Notes under the pieces: model-generated
What the model saw: only the letters and a program-made list of their open reading frames with translations
Told to the model about the DNA's origin: nothing
Databases searched by the model: none
From: Utricularia gibba
Taxonomy: Eukaryota; Streptophyta; Magnoliopsida; Lamiales; Lentibulariaceae
NCBI GenBank assembly: GCA_002189035.1
Contig: CM007990.1
Location: forward strand, 5,642,001-5,706,000
Length of the DNA stretch: 64,000 nucleotides
Reading direction: 5' to 3'
Made by a program: the position numbers and the translations under genes
Shown: piece by piece, positions 45,774 to 58,454 of the stretch
How positions within the stretch are numbered: position 1 is the first letter of the stretch
Layout of the letters: every line of letters begins with the position of its first letter

Positions 45774-47656
45774 ATGAGTAAGCTTGGGAACTTGAAGAAG
45801 GACGACCATGCTTTCGCGTTCCAGATTTCCGGCGAATTCCCGCCGCAGGACGTCGGGGAGACGCATGATGATGATGAACGCCCCAAAAGGACTGGTACCT
45901 GTGCTGTGTTGTCCATTTTATTACCTTTCCAGCCTCTGTTTTCAACCTTCTCCGGTGCCCGTAACTTCATTACTGCCTACAAAAAGAGTCTTTCTTATAC
46001 TTCGTGACAGACAGATGTTGTTGGTTTCACAGGAACTGTGTGGACTGCGAGTGCGCATATTATAACTGCTGTGATTGGTTCTGGGTTCTGTCTCTGGCTT
46101 GGGCGACGGCGCAGCTGGGATGGATCGCAGGGCCAGCAGTGATGCTCTTGTTCTCATTTGTGACTTATTACACTTCTGCACTTCTTGCCATGTGTTACCG
46201 GACAGGGGATCCTCATTCCGGCAGCCGAAACTACACTTACATGGACGCTGTCCGTTCCAACTTGGGTACTCTCCTCTTTCTGTTCCCCTTCTTCTGCTGT
46301 AACAGTTCCACCTCAGTCGAGACTTGAGTTTTTTTAGGTGGCCTTCATGTTAAGTTCTGTGGGGCGATGCAATATCTCAATCTTTTTGGAGTTGCTGTCG
46401 GCTACACCATTGCCTCGTCGATAAGCATGATGTGAGTGCATCTGATGCTGATGTATATGATGTGTTTTTTATCCTGAACCTGGGTACCTGAAACAGGGCA
46501 ATTGAGAAGTCAAACTGCTACCATGGCAAGGGGGGTGACAGCCCCTGTAAAGTGTCGAGCAATCCTTACATGATCACCTTTGGAGCAGTGGAGGTGATTC
46601 TCTCGCAAATCCCTGACTTTGATCAGATTTGGTGGCTTTCGATTGTTGCTGCAGTTATGTCATTCACGTACTCAACCATTGGCTTGGGACTTGGGATAGC
46701 AAAAGTTGCTGGTATGCACAAACTGTTATTCTTCTTCAGTTCCATCTTTTTTTCTGGTCTTTTTTTTCTGATTCTGTTTTCATCTTCACAGAAAATGGAA
46801 GTGTCAAGGGGAGTCTCACTGGTGTGACCATTGGTACCATCACTGAAGCACAGAAGATATGGAGAAGCTTCCAAGCTCTTGGAGCCATGGCCTTTGCCTA
46901 TTCTTACTCCATGATTCTCATTGAAATCCAGGTACCTGCATCAATTTGTTGAGGGGATGTTATGGGAGTTTTTGTTTTGTTTGTAAAGTTATGAAACATA
47001 CACAGGATACTATCAAATCACCTCCATCAGAGTACAAAACCATGAAGAAAGCAAGCCTTCTGAGTGTTGCAGTAACAACAGTATTCTACCTGCTGTGTGG
47101 TTGCTTCGGCTATGCAGCGTTTGGAGATAACTCTCCCGGAAACCTCCTGACCGGATTTGGCTTCTACAACCCTTTCTGGCTCATAGACATCGCCAATGTT
47201 GCCATTGTGATCCATCTGATGGGTGCCTACCAGGTTTACAGTCAACCCCTTTTCGCCTTTGTGGAACAAACTGTCACCAAACAGTTCCCAGAAAGCAAAC
47301 TGACTAACCAGGTGATCAACATCCCAATCCCCTGCTCCACACCATACAAGCTCAACCTGTTTAGGCTGATTTGGAGGTCAATTTTCGTGATCACAACAAC
47401 CTTGATCTCCATGCTGATGCCTTTCTTCACCGATGTGGTTGGCATTCTCGGTGCAATCGGGTTCTGGCCGCTTACGGTGTACTTTCCGGTGGAGATGTTC
47501 ATCAAACAAAAAGAGATTCAAAAGTGGAGTGGGAAGTGGATCTGCTTACAGGTTCTGAGCATGGCTTGCTTGGTCATCTCAGTTGCAGCTGCTGCTGGTT
47601 CATTCGCTGGAGTTGTGTCTGATCTTAAGGTATACAAGCCTTTCAAACCCACCTGA
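45774..47656 (+). CDS. amino-acid permease, AAP3-like, frame broken once in exon 2
   Basis: Plasma-membrane H+/amino-acid symporter of the AAAP family. Exons are 45774-45894, 46033-46265, 46338-46431, 46497-46711, 46792-46931 and 47005-47656. The cytosolic N-terminus ends in DDERPKRTG. The first helix GTVWTASAHIITAVIGSG should continue VLSLAWATAQLGW, but at the GGG run 46083-46085 the frame slips and would read FCLWLGRR. One extra G restores the family sequence, which then runs intact to the end: SGSRNYTYMDAVRSNLGG, NPYMITFGAVEVILSQIPDF, KGSLTGVTIGTITEAQKIW, DTIKSPPSEYKTMKKASLLS, FGFYNPFWLIDIANVAIVIH, GFWPLTVYFPVEMFIK and DLKVYKPFKPT. About eleven membrane helices are expected. Everything else is conserved, so a sequence error is more likely than loss of function. 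Confidence 0.92.
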
Positions 47657-48120
47657 AATTCAATTCCCACCCGTGCCTACACTTGCCAGCATCTGGCATT
47701 CGGCTTGGGTAGGGATACTCTGTTGTATTATTTACAAGTGTGCATGTTGTCCTGCAATGCAGCTATAATCATATCATCTCATTCAGGAGCTAAAAGCTTC
47801 ATGCATACTGCATAATGTCACTGCTACATATTTACTCTCTGAGGACTACAATATCTGTACTAAGAACACGGACCCAGATGAACAATAGCATCTAAGAGGA
47901 ACAACAGTATTTACGGCAATAAGGTGCAGAAGCCGCACAGTCCGGTGGCTCTAATGGGAGGGGAACAAGTGCAGAGGGCAGGATGGTTTGCCATGATAGA
48001 GATTCTCGGGTCAACAATCAGAAGCAGATCAAATGGAAGGGGTGCAGTGAAGAAACTGTTTCCAGACTCACTGTACAGAAGCAGCTCATCGATGTACCTG
48101 CTGCCCGGTCGATTGCATTT
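47657..48120. other. convergent 3' region of AAP and SECA2
   Basis: 3' UTRs of two convergent genes. No gene seen. Confidence 0.6.
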
Positions 48121-51100
48121 TCATATGTATAATTCATGTGACTCCATAGGAGATGACCAGTAACGTAGAAGTGATTCAACAGTCACCCTTCTGGTGGCAC
48201 TCAACATTGAGATGAAGAATCTGCATCCGTCAATCTTGTACTCTTCCAGGGGATTTCGATTCCCAAAGCCTCTAACGTTAACCTGTAGGGTGCATCAAGC
48301 CAGAAGACAGAATATAACGATGATATACAGGGAAATGGTTTCATTTGGGAGGGGTGATGGAAGGTACCGCGGAGCTAAGTGTGTTCATGTTCACAAGATG
48401 ATCCCTCCAGAAGCAATCAAGTGTCTTGACAAGAACCGTCCTCTGAACATGATGAGGATAACATCAGGTTATGAAGAGATAAAAAGCAGGCCGGTGAAGA
48501 AACAACAAAAAAAACATAGTACTGGTACCTCCACTTCTCTAACATAAGCACTGTCATAGCCTGAGTCTCGGATGACATCGAGATAGGAAGCGATAAAAAT
48601 ATCTCCAAGGTACTTGCGGAGAAGATTAACAGTTGATCTGAATCGCCCATCTCTAATACAAGTCATGAAAACTAGAATCATAACAGGGCAGCTAGTAGGC
48701 ATGAAGAATAAGATGATGTTCTTGCTTGAACAAATACTCACTTAACTGAATCATCAGATGATATAGATAGCCAACGTTTCAGTGATGATGTCTTCATGCG
48801 GATGCCTCGGAAGGAAGTTGCAGGATTTGGCAACGCTGGGAGGTGAAATTCATTGATGTCCATGGAAACATGTCCTTGAATTTGGGCTAATGAGAGCAGC
48901 AAAAGTTCTTCATTAACTCCTGAAAATGCATCTAGATACTTCACAAGTCAGGCTAAAGCAGCACAAAGCTCTACCAATGGACCCAAGCAGCTACCAGGAA
49001 GATTTTTTAACTGTGTACCATGCAATAATTCTCCAGAAATGCCTTTACACTCTTTCAAAAGTTTTTCCAGATTCCAGGTTCTGGGGTGCTACAGCATTCA
49101 GAGAGATTGTAAAATAAGAATGAAATATATTCAAGGACCTGACAAGGGGGAAAAAATCCAAACGTATAAAACCTTAGTTGGATCCACATTATTCAAAACA
49201 ATCTCATCCGCCACAGCTTGCATGTACCTGAAGAATCAACAAGTTTTATCATGATTGCCACTCTTATGATAGAGGTTCTTGCCACATGGGTATATTTCGA
49301 ATGTAATCTACTATATCAGTGTGGATGCATAATCAGAAAATGCCCTCATGGTTGCACTAGACACTTATTATAATCATTTTATTTAGCACATTCCGAAGGA
49401 ATACTCATCAGAGGTGAACCTACTGAAAGATTTGTTGTGTGCAGCTGTCTGCATTCCCCATCAGAATCAACTGGCGAAGTTCATAGACATGTTTCCTTTG
49501 CACCTAAGACAGCAAAGATGATGTTAGCTTAGAGTTCATTAAAAAAATTCGAGTGGAGACTTCGTCATATGTACCTCCAAGACTTCGTCAAACTCAACAA
49601 GGCTCTTTCTTATGCCAAAGAAATACCTTTCAGCATTAATTTGCAGTGATAAAAGCTGAACCATATTTACAAGATCATATCTCCAAACCAGCAGAAAGAC
49701 TGAATTGAATATATGGGTGTAAGGATGAAATGGAACACCTGTTTGACAATTGTGTGACCCTCTATTGGGATATCCTCATCGTTTGTGATTTTAGATATAA
49801 GTTGCACTGCCCACTCGGTGTCAAAATTGAACTTCTGAAATATCTCATCCTGCAAGCTGTCAATACAAAATCATTTCTTAAGTAATCAGATAAAGGCATT
49901 CAATTCCACATATAGCTCGTCTCTTGCCAGTATCCATGATTACTAACTCAAGCAAGAAAGAGGGAAAGCAAAACAAAATTTTACCTCACCATAAACCTTG
50001 TGGATCCAGGATCCCCTTGCCTTCCTGCTCTGCCTCGCAGCTACCAAAAACACATAACAAAAAAAAGGCAAATGAAATGCGTTGGTTTTCAATCTAAACA
50101 CGTTTGAAATTGCTTCCCGCAGGTATGAAGTATACGGCATTTTCGTGTAACATCCGGCAATGGTTCATTTCACATATCCACAATCTCAACTCGAGGATAT
50201 GCAGTGATATGCGCGGTGAAATACCATATAACACTTTTTCGCTTGTGCTCACCTGGTTATCAATCCTCCTTGACTCATGCAGAGATGTTCCAATTACATG
50301 AAGACCACCAAGCCTTTTCACCTCCAAGCCTTCTTGAAAACAGTGAGACTCACAATCCTCCAGGACGGATTTATAAGCGATGGCTATGGCAGGGCCAAGA
50401 GAATACGTATCTACTTGCTCATCAACAAGCCTTCGTAACTCTTCTGAATCCATTGCCTGGCTCATTTCAATAGACTTTGAAATTATGGTTCTGAATTCGT
50501 CACAGCTCCATGTCTTACCCTCCAGTTTGCGTGCATATTTGGCTGCTTTGCAAGTTGGAACGTTATAAAACAGAGGAAATGGATGGATGTGTATGCTAAA
50601 GAACCATACTAACACATAAGAGCAGCCTTTTCCAGCAATCCTAATGATGTTGGGCCAACATTCACCATAGAAAATACCTGAAATAACGCTCAGGATAAAT
50701 TAGATAGAAGATGATCAATCCAACAGAAGCATGGACGGTATGATTTAAGGGGCTGAAGGTTTGTCAATTACGTCTAAATGAGTGAGAAGTGAGTAAGTGA
50801 GGATGTGCATAGCGTGTGAGTGTGTTCTTGTCACCAAAAGTTCATGATAAATATTTTTGCACCCCAATTTTTCAAACTTCTAATTAATCCAACACCTCTC
50901 CTGAAGTAATCAAGTCATTTTCGTCATCAGCAATGCCTTCATCCACAGATGGAAACAAAGCATCCTCCAAGATTTTTTCAGACAGCATCTGAAATAGAAA
51001 AACAAATGCATTTGCAACATTTCTTTCAATACCAATGAGTTTCATTAGCTTGAAAACATACAGAAAAGGCATCAGATGGCTTGCACGAGCACTGTTTTAA

Positions 51101-54100
51101 GATCTTATGTAACCTCAAGTGAAAGACCTGAAGAGATATACCTTTGGATTTCCCCCAAGAATAATGTCAGTGCCCCTACCAGCCATATTTGTTGATAATG
51201 TAATTGCATGTTTTCGACCTGCCTGTGCAACAATCTCAGCTTCTCTAGCAGCGTACTGAAAATATATTCTCCGTAAATAATACATTTTAATACTCAGCCA
51301 TATCAAATTGCAGCAATTTTGAAGCATACAGACCTTTGGCCGAGCATTGAGAATGCTGTGAGGTATACCCATTTGGTTCAACAAACAAGATAGATGCTCG
51401 GAATTTTCAACACTGCTCACAAAAGAACAACACAAGCATACTACAAATTACATTCAGCCAATATGAATTTCATCATAAAAGAAGAGCACACCCTGTAGCA
51501 TATTAGTATCAGGAAAGCTTTAAAAACCTATTCTCGTTAGAAACGCCATGAAGAAACTTAGTATTGAAGAGAATAGCATGGGCTTACCTAGTGGTGCCAA
51601 CCAACACAGGTCTGCCAATTCTAAACATATGTTGAATCTCAGCACACACATGATCCCATTTCCCCCGAGCAGTCTGAGACCAGGAAGCGCTTGAAGCATT
51701 AGCAACTGCATTCATAAATGTCAGAACAACAGGGAAAAAAACTGACCGCAAAAGCTTGAATAGGCAAATCTTGACGGATGTTTATCCTATTTGTAGGCAC
51801 TTCAATGACTGGCATTTTAAACATTTTTAAGAACTCCTTCTCCTGAAAAATAAACATCAATCATTTTTTTGACATTATGACAAGCAAAAATGATACAAGT
51901 TTATGGTGGAGAAAAGGGCGCCTCAGTTTTCGCAGTCCCTGTCATCCCTGACAACTTGGGGTATAGTTTGAATAGAGATTGATAAGTTATTTGGGCAACG
52001 ACAACGGTATCAGGCTGCATCAGACAAATCAATGACATAATGAGGATTTGGACTGCAAAGTTAAACACCAAAAAATGCCTCAAGATGTGAAATAAACCTG
52101 AATCTCCAGCCCTTCCTTGGCTTCCACAGCTTGATGAATGCCCTCAGACCATCGTCTTTTTTCCTCTACTCTACCGGTCAACTAAAAAGGAGACAAGATA
52201 TGATATGAAACATACTTACAGATAATCCTAGAGAAATTACTTCTTGGAAAAAAAATGCAATAGACATCAAAACATTGTAAGCAATACACCATTCAGAATA
52301 TTCAGTATTTGCAGGTTAACATCCAAATACCTCATTTATTATTAGAGCCTTTCCATCACGGACAATGTATTGTACGTCCCTTCGATAGAATTCTTTTGCT
52401 TTCAATGCATTCAAAACAAATCTGAGACAAAAACTCTAGTGAAACCAGAATCAAGATGGTGAAATGAAATAGAAGCCCGAAAAAGGCTGAGACAAATGAG
52501 ATTCTATTTATCTGAACGGACCTAGCCCATGGATCCTTCTCGTCCCACAGATCAGCTGTCTCTAATGCCATCTCAGCCAATTCTATTCCCTCCTCTGTAA
52601 GTTCTACAGAATTGTCCTTCAGCTCCAACTTATAATGCTATAAGAAGAAGAAATTGGAAAAGAAACATGGGGAAACGTTAGAAAAGAGCTAACATGGAGG
52701 GCCACAAAAAGATGATTTGACTCACAAACTCACGAATCAGCAACTCTGCTACTTTTGCAGCAACTGGATACCGAGCAGCATCTTTACTTGCCTATGATGA
52801 AAATTATGGTTGAAATAGCAAGAAAGAAGGAAAGTTCACAAGAAGGACATCTTCTATTTATTCAGGGGAAAGGTTTCAGAATGTCAATCTCAACCACATC
52901 TTCTCTATAAACTGACAATTTCTCAGTGTTCGATATGAGAGAGGGTGCAATTCTACTCATAAAGTGTTATGCAGCTTTTTCACAATAAAATATGCAACAT
53001 GAATGAACACCTCGGCTCAAGGCTCATAACATAAATTACCTCACCACTTATTAACAAAGGATTTCTTCCCTCGTCAATGAGCACAGAATCAACCTCATCA
53101 ACAATTGCATAGTGGAAGGGCTTTGGCCTGTTTCGTCAAATACATGAATAAAAAGACTGGTCTGTCCAAAAGATTGCCAGACAGGAAAAAAACAAGTTAC
53201 CATCTCATAACAAACTGTTCACTGCTTCCACAAAGATTATCTCTCAAATAATCAAAACCAAGCTCCTGGGTCAATATAAGTAGCAGTTAAAAAAGAAAAA
53301 AAAAACTTGATAAACATAAATAAAGCCTCCGAAGAAAATATCTCAAAGATGAACACGGGAACTCACAGAATTGTTGGCATATGTAATGTCACATCTGTAA
53401 TTTGATCTTCGCTCCTCAGAGGTCATACCCCTCTGGACAGAGAAATAACCATGCTTGCATGATTTTTTTTGTCAAAAAACTACAAACAATATAAGGTATA
53501 AAAGTTACTTGGATAAGTCCAACAGAGAGACCTAAGAAACGATGAACACGGCCCATCCATTCAGCATCTCGCTGAGCAAGGTAATCATTCACTGTAACCA
53601 CTGAGCAACAAGTACATGTCAAGAATCCAATAACACTGAGCAGGCATGCAATAAAAATTGAAAAGGAAACACCATACCATGAACACCTTCACCACTAAGA
53701 GCGTTGAGATAGGCAGCTAAAGTAGATACCAGTGTCTTCCCTTCTCCAGTTTTCATCTCAGCAATCGAGCCATCATGTAGTACTGCTCCACCAATAATCT
53801 GTGGTAAAAATGATACAAAATCCTGAAGCTGAGCTCTCTTCCCAAAATAGGGTATAACATAAATAATTCTACACTGATAAAATCAACTGATTAGCCAACT
53901 TCAACCTCGAAACATTCTCATAAAAGTTGAATCGCAATGAAAATAAGGTTTCTTATTTATTATAATAACCCGAAATGCATTTGCTATTTCAATTGATGAG
54001 TTTTGAAACCTGAACATCAAAATGGCGCATTCCAAGCCTCCTTTTTGCAGCTTCACGAACAACAGCAAAAGCCTCTGCTCAAAAGCACCAAAAAAATCAC

Positions 54101-54804
54101 TTTTCTTCAAATTCTTAAACACGCTGAAACAAAAGTGAACTGAATGAAATACCAGCTTGAATTTCTGCCAATGTCGCACCATTATAAAGCCTCTGCCGAA
54201 ACTCCACAGTTTTAAAACTTAACTGTTGGAGCAGCAAGTGAGAAAAAATGAAAGGAACAAGAAAGGTCATCGTCAACGAATAATGCAAAGACAACGAAAG
54301 AAAAACAGTGCCAGAAATATGAAGGAAACCTGCTCATCAGAAAGTTTTTGAATCCGGGGCTCCAGCGCGGCTACAGAATTAACTAGCCTGTAGTAATCTC
54401 TGACAACCCAAGAATTCAGGTTGGTCAAGTTACTCCATGTTTCCATCAAATTGCCGACTTTTTCCTGAAACAAGAAGAAAGAAAAACGAACGCTTTAACA
54501 GATATATACTCGTAAATCTTGCATTCCCCATCAAAACTTTTCAATGTACAAGGAACAACGAGCCGGGAAAATCATGATAACGAATGAATAAGTTATAGTC
54601 CCAAACGGGAAAAATATTGCGGACACCAGGGAGCACCTTCAGAGACGCAGTTGTTGCAGATGATTTGCGGTGGCAGCGGAAACTGAGACGTTGACAACGG
54701 GAGGAGATAGAAGAAAGCGCAATACCAGTGGGTGTAACAATAGCGGGGAAACGGCTATCTATGGCGCCAAACACAGTGGGCGATGATGCGCCCAGAGCCG
54801 CCAT
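48121..54804 (-). CDS. SECA2: protein translocase subunit SECA2, chloroplastic
   Basis: ATPase motor of a chloroplast Sec pathway; SECA2 serves the inner envelope. This is a long gene with well over 20 small exons. Exon 1 (54637-54804) encodes a Ser/Arg-rich transit peptide starting [14 protein letters not shown]. The mature protein begins [20 protein letters not shown] and [19 protein letters not shown], the variant N-terminus typical of SECA2 and not SECA1. Walker A is [12 protein letters not shown] (about 53740). Further motifs are [38 protein letters not shown]-type preprotein region, [26 protein letters not shown] and [19 protein letters not shown]. The C-terminal helical part includes [37 protein letters not shown] and [11 protein letters not shown]-stop. 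The exons I checked join in frame. It is an old cyanobacterial-derived nuclear gene, now fully intron-split. Confidence 0.94.
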
Positions 54805-55389
54805 TGGAACTGAAGCTAGTATATTCGCTGTAAAAGCGGGAAGATGTATGACTTCTCCTTCACAGCTAAAAGCCGAGAAAAAAAAAGGTAGGGAGAACAG
54901 GGCTGCTGAACCCTACTCGATAAACCCTACTGAAAGCACGTCTCCGAATTCCTCCAGTTACTGCTAAAAGCTTCTTCCCCAGTTGGCTACGGAAGGCGAA
55001 GAGTGTCCCAGAGGTGGCATTTCGGCTACAGTCATCATTCTTGCTCTTCTTTAGTGTGTTGCCAAATCAACTTATATTTCTCTTCTCTTCTCTACGCCTC
55101 AGAATTCTTCTCTTTAGTTTTCTGATCAGTGCCTACTGACTGAAGAGGGTTCTGAGAAACTTGCTGATCAGATGCCTCGATATGATATTAACGGTTTTCT
55201 AAAATTAGCAGTCAACACAAAGCTTTAACAGAGAAATTCAAGTTCCACACCATGCTTCAATACAGACAGCAAATAACACAATGATGATTTCTACATCCTG
55301 GAAAGGAGACAAAACGGCAAAAAGAAAGGGAGAATGCAGCTTCTGATGTTTGAAGGAACAGGAAACTATGAAATCAATATATATGGCCA
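54805..55389. other. SECA2 promoter and clathrin light chain 3' flank
   Basis: Both neighbours are on the minus strand; the gap carries the SECA2 leader and promoter. No gene seen. Confidence 0.55.
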
Positions 55390-57288
55390 TCAATTCGCTG
55401 GCTGATTACTTGCAGGGGCGACAGGAATGGAAGCCGCAACATTAACAACAGAGTCCTTGGCGGGTGCCGCAGATGTAGCATCCTTCAACTCCTTGGAGGG
55501 AGCAGTAGCAGGAGCCGGAGGTGGTGTGAGCATGTGCGGAGGGGATTGTGCTTCAACTTCACCAGGATTCCGCGCAACCTCGAAAGCTCAGTTGGCTTAC
55601 CGGGTTTAGGCCCTTGGATAACAGCTACTGATGGTTTCTTGTCCTGATCTTTCTTCTTTCCCCTTTTCTCAATATTGGGCACCTCATTCGGAATGAGCTC
55701 AGCAATGGCTTTCCAGTAGTGTTTATCAGCCTCCTTGTGAAACTTCTCTTCACTTGCTATGTATAACTGAGAAATAAAACTTCCATGTTACTGAAATAAT
55801 CACTAAATCGGCAAATAGCACCACAGCCTATACTTGCTACATTTCATCATAATGTTATTCCAAGAACATGAAGCCAATTAGACGGGATAAACTGATATGG
55901 CTATAGGAGAAGAAGACAAAGAGGGAAAAATAACTACGAAACCTAACTGAGAAAAGGTAGCTCAATATGGAGGCAAACCCAACCTCAAAATGAATTATAC
56001 GAGATCATTATGAGATATCAACTAGATAATCAAGCACATCAACATACCGAGAGCGCCTGAAACATAAATAAAAAGGTAAAAAAGAAACTGAGTCTAAAAA
56101 ATATCCATCTAGCAGTCTACGTCAGGTCCATGCAAGAACAAGCTTAGGAAGGAATTCTTACCTTTTCTTTCTCTCTGTTGGTCGTCTTTTGTGTCTCTAC
56201 ATGGAGCTTCCTTTTCTCATAGAATCCCAGTTTAAATTTCTCTGCTTCTTCAATAATTTGGTTTCGTAGTTCTTTTTCTCTCTTCTCCTTCTCCTCCAGC
56301 CTTATCGCATTCAGCCTGAGACCACAATCCAAACGTATTGTCAGCATATCCATTTGGTAACATATTATGTGGTCCCAATCGACGACTGATCAAGAAGTTA
56401 GAATAAGATGTCCGCTCTCCCCTTGAAGAAGCCAAAGCACTAATAAAACGGATAGAAGGCCTCCTACAAAGATTACTGTCATGAAGTTCGAAATTGAATT
56501 ACTGTTATATGGCTCATTAGAAGTACTTGGAAAAAAAAGATAAAACAAATCATGGATGTAGCAATTATCCCCACATTAAGCTGGGCATTAAATTCAAGTA
56601 AACTGACAAGTAACTGACACCAACGGATCAGGAAAGCTTTTTAAGGCAAAAATTTAAACTAGCGAAGTCGCCGCAAGTCAATGTGCTTTGAAATGAATCA
56701 CAGGAGCATCCATCCAAATCCATAGTTTTATGGTACGATCCCTTATAGTGATCACGAGTTCTAGATCATGAGAAAACATCCGGACTCATTAATATCTAAC
56801 CCAGAAAATCTCGGCAGAATTGTAAAAGGGGCTTCAATTCCGAGATTAAAACTGAAGAAAAATGCGAACTTTTATGGCCCGAATGGGCAAATAAGAACAA
56901 AAACGACAAAATCTGACCTTCTCCACTCACGAAGAGCAAACCCTTCTTCTGCCATCTCACTTGGAGGCGGCAGAATTGGGCCATCGGAGCTGAAGACGCC
57001 CTCTGTTGCCGGCCCATCGTTGAAAGGAGACTTTCCATTGCCGTTCGCCAAGGGGACGTTACCGGATGCTCCGAATGCATCCTGATCCAGACCGTAACCG
57101 AACGGATCGGAGTTGACATGATCCACGTGAACTTCTTCGGGATCCGGGTATTCGGCACCGTAGGGCGCGGCCGCGTGCGGTGGAGTGTCCGGAGTGAAGG
57201 GAGTAAAGGAATTCCCGAAAGGGGCGTAACCGCTTTCCTCAAACGAACGCGCCGCCGCATCGCCGTCGTACTCCTCAAACGATGCCAT
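55390..57288 (-). CDS. clathrin light chain, frame broken once near the C-terminus
   Basis: Regulatory light chain of the clathrin coat in endocytosis and TGN sorting. Three exons, 56919-57288, 56162-56315 and 55390-55766, have clean splice sites. The N-terminus [20 protein letters not shown] is acidic and Pro-rich and includes [20 protein letters not shown]. Then comes the heavy-chain-binding helix ([39 protein letters not shown]) and [40 protein letters not shown] and [14 protein letters not shown] follow. After LKHNP the literal frame runs into LRTCSHH and stops at 55485. One more C in the CCCC run (plus strand 55541-55544) gives the family-typical [13 protein letters not shown] and an Ala-rich tail ending at TGA 55390. 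I treat this as a probable sequence error. Confidence 0.9.
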
Positions 57289-58454
57289 TCTCTCTAGATC
57301 ACCGCCTGATTTTTCTCTCTCGGGATTTTGCTTTCTGCACAAGCCACAGCCCAGCCCAACAAAATAACGCGAACAATATAAGTATTTCAATCGCTATTTT
57401 TATATCCTTCTCAAAAAATAATTTTTAATAAGTATTTTTTAAAATAGAAATTGAAATTATGTAATTTTTAAGAATATTTCTAAATTTTTATTTTTTAAAA
57501 TAGATTTCGTTCAATGTCCATGGGGTAATGCGCAATATTCGATCGGAAACTTAAAATTTTAATTTCAATCCTTCATCGAATGATAGACTTTTTAATAATG
57601 AGTTTTGAAATCATATGATGTGGACAGTGTAAATAATCACAATTCGAAAGATATCACATTAGAAGCCAAGTGCTCCAAGTTGGTTCATAAAAAAATGATC
57701 ATTCGATGATTCATATTGCCCAAAACATATCATTTTGAACGCTCTTGAGGAAATGCATAGGATCGCATCCCAAATCCGAAAATCTTATGTAATTCTATCA
57801 TACTCACATGATGTAGGAATCGAAAATCACCCTCATGCTAAATCATGATAATTCACATCGTGCATAACATATCATTTCGAAACTCATTATGTTGATCTAT
57901 GAAAAATTGATCATTTGACAAAAATCAAATTATGATGATTCACTTTGCTCATAATATACCGTATTGAAGTTCATTTTGACCTAGTTGCATTGATTTATGA
58001 AAGATCGATTATTCTATAAAATTTATATTGAAAAGTTTATTCAAAATAAAAAATTTATTCCAAATAAAATCATTTTTTTTTTGTAAATCGGAGGAAATTC
58101 AGTAAAAAGTTTGAAAATAATTTACAACGAGCAGAATCACATCTGACATAATTATGGTTTTGGTCCAAACCCATAAAAATGTTGTCGCTTATTTTGATGC
58201 TTTAATGCCTTAAACGTGAGAATGGAGAACAGGGTGGCGCACCTACCGGCTATCACAACCTCCCTCTCTCACGTACTGCTGGCATTTTTTACCTGTCCAG
58301 ATGCCTCCATAAATCATGCAGAAGTGTCGACTCTTAACACGATCAGTACAGCAATACTTTTGTCCTATCGCGTCAAATTATTGATCTCTGAAGATGCTGA
58401 GATCGAGCTGTTGACAGCAACTTCTGAAACTGCTGTTTCCAACTCTCAACTCCG
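57289..58454. other. intergenic, AT-rich with degenerate repeats
   Basis: Holds the clathrin light chain promoter (two TGGGCT motifs near 57345-57357), an AT-rich stretch, degenerate tandem repeats at 57677-58010 and the promoter of the glycosyltransferase. A frame opening at 58216 overlaps the next gene in a different frame and is not credible. Confidence 0.55.
57677..58010. repeat. degenerate tandem repeat, three units
   Basis: A motif of the form GATTCA-(C/T)-x-T-x-GCxCA-(T/A)-AA(C)ATATC-x4-TTGAA recurs at about 57709, 57849 and 57937, each followed or preceded by ATGAAAAATTGATCATT-like sequence. Units are diverged and unequal in length. Confidence 0.45.

Noticed and set aside
48121-54804. 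SECA2 as a bacterial contaminant or recent transfer
   Set aside because: It is split by more than 20 introns, has a transit peptide and matches plant SECA2, so it is an ancient nuclear gene.
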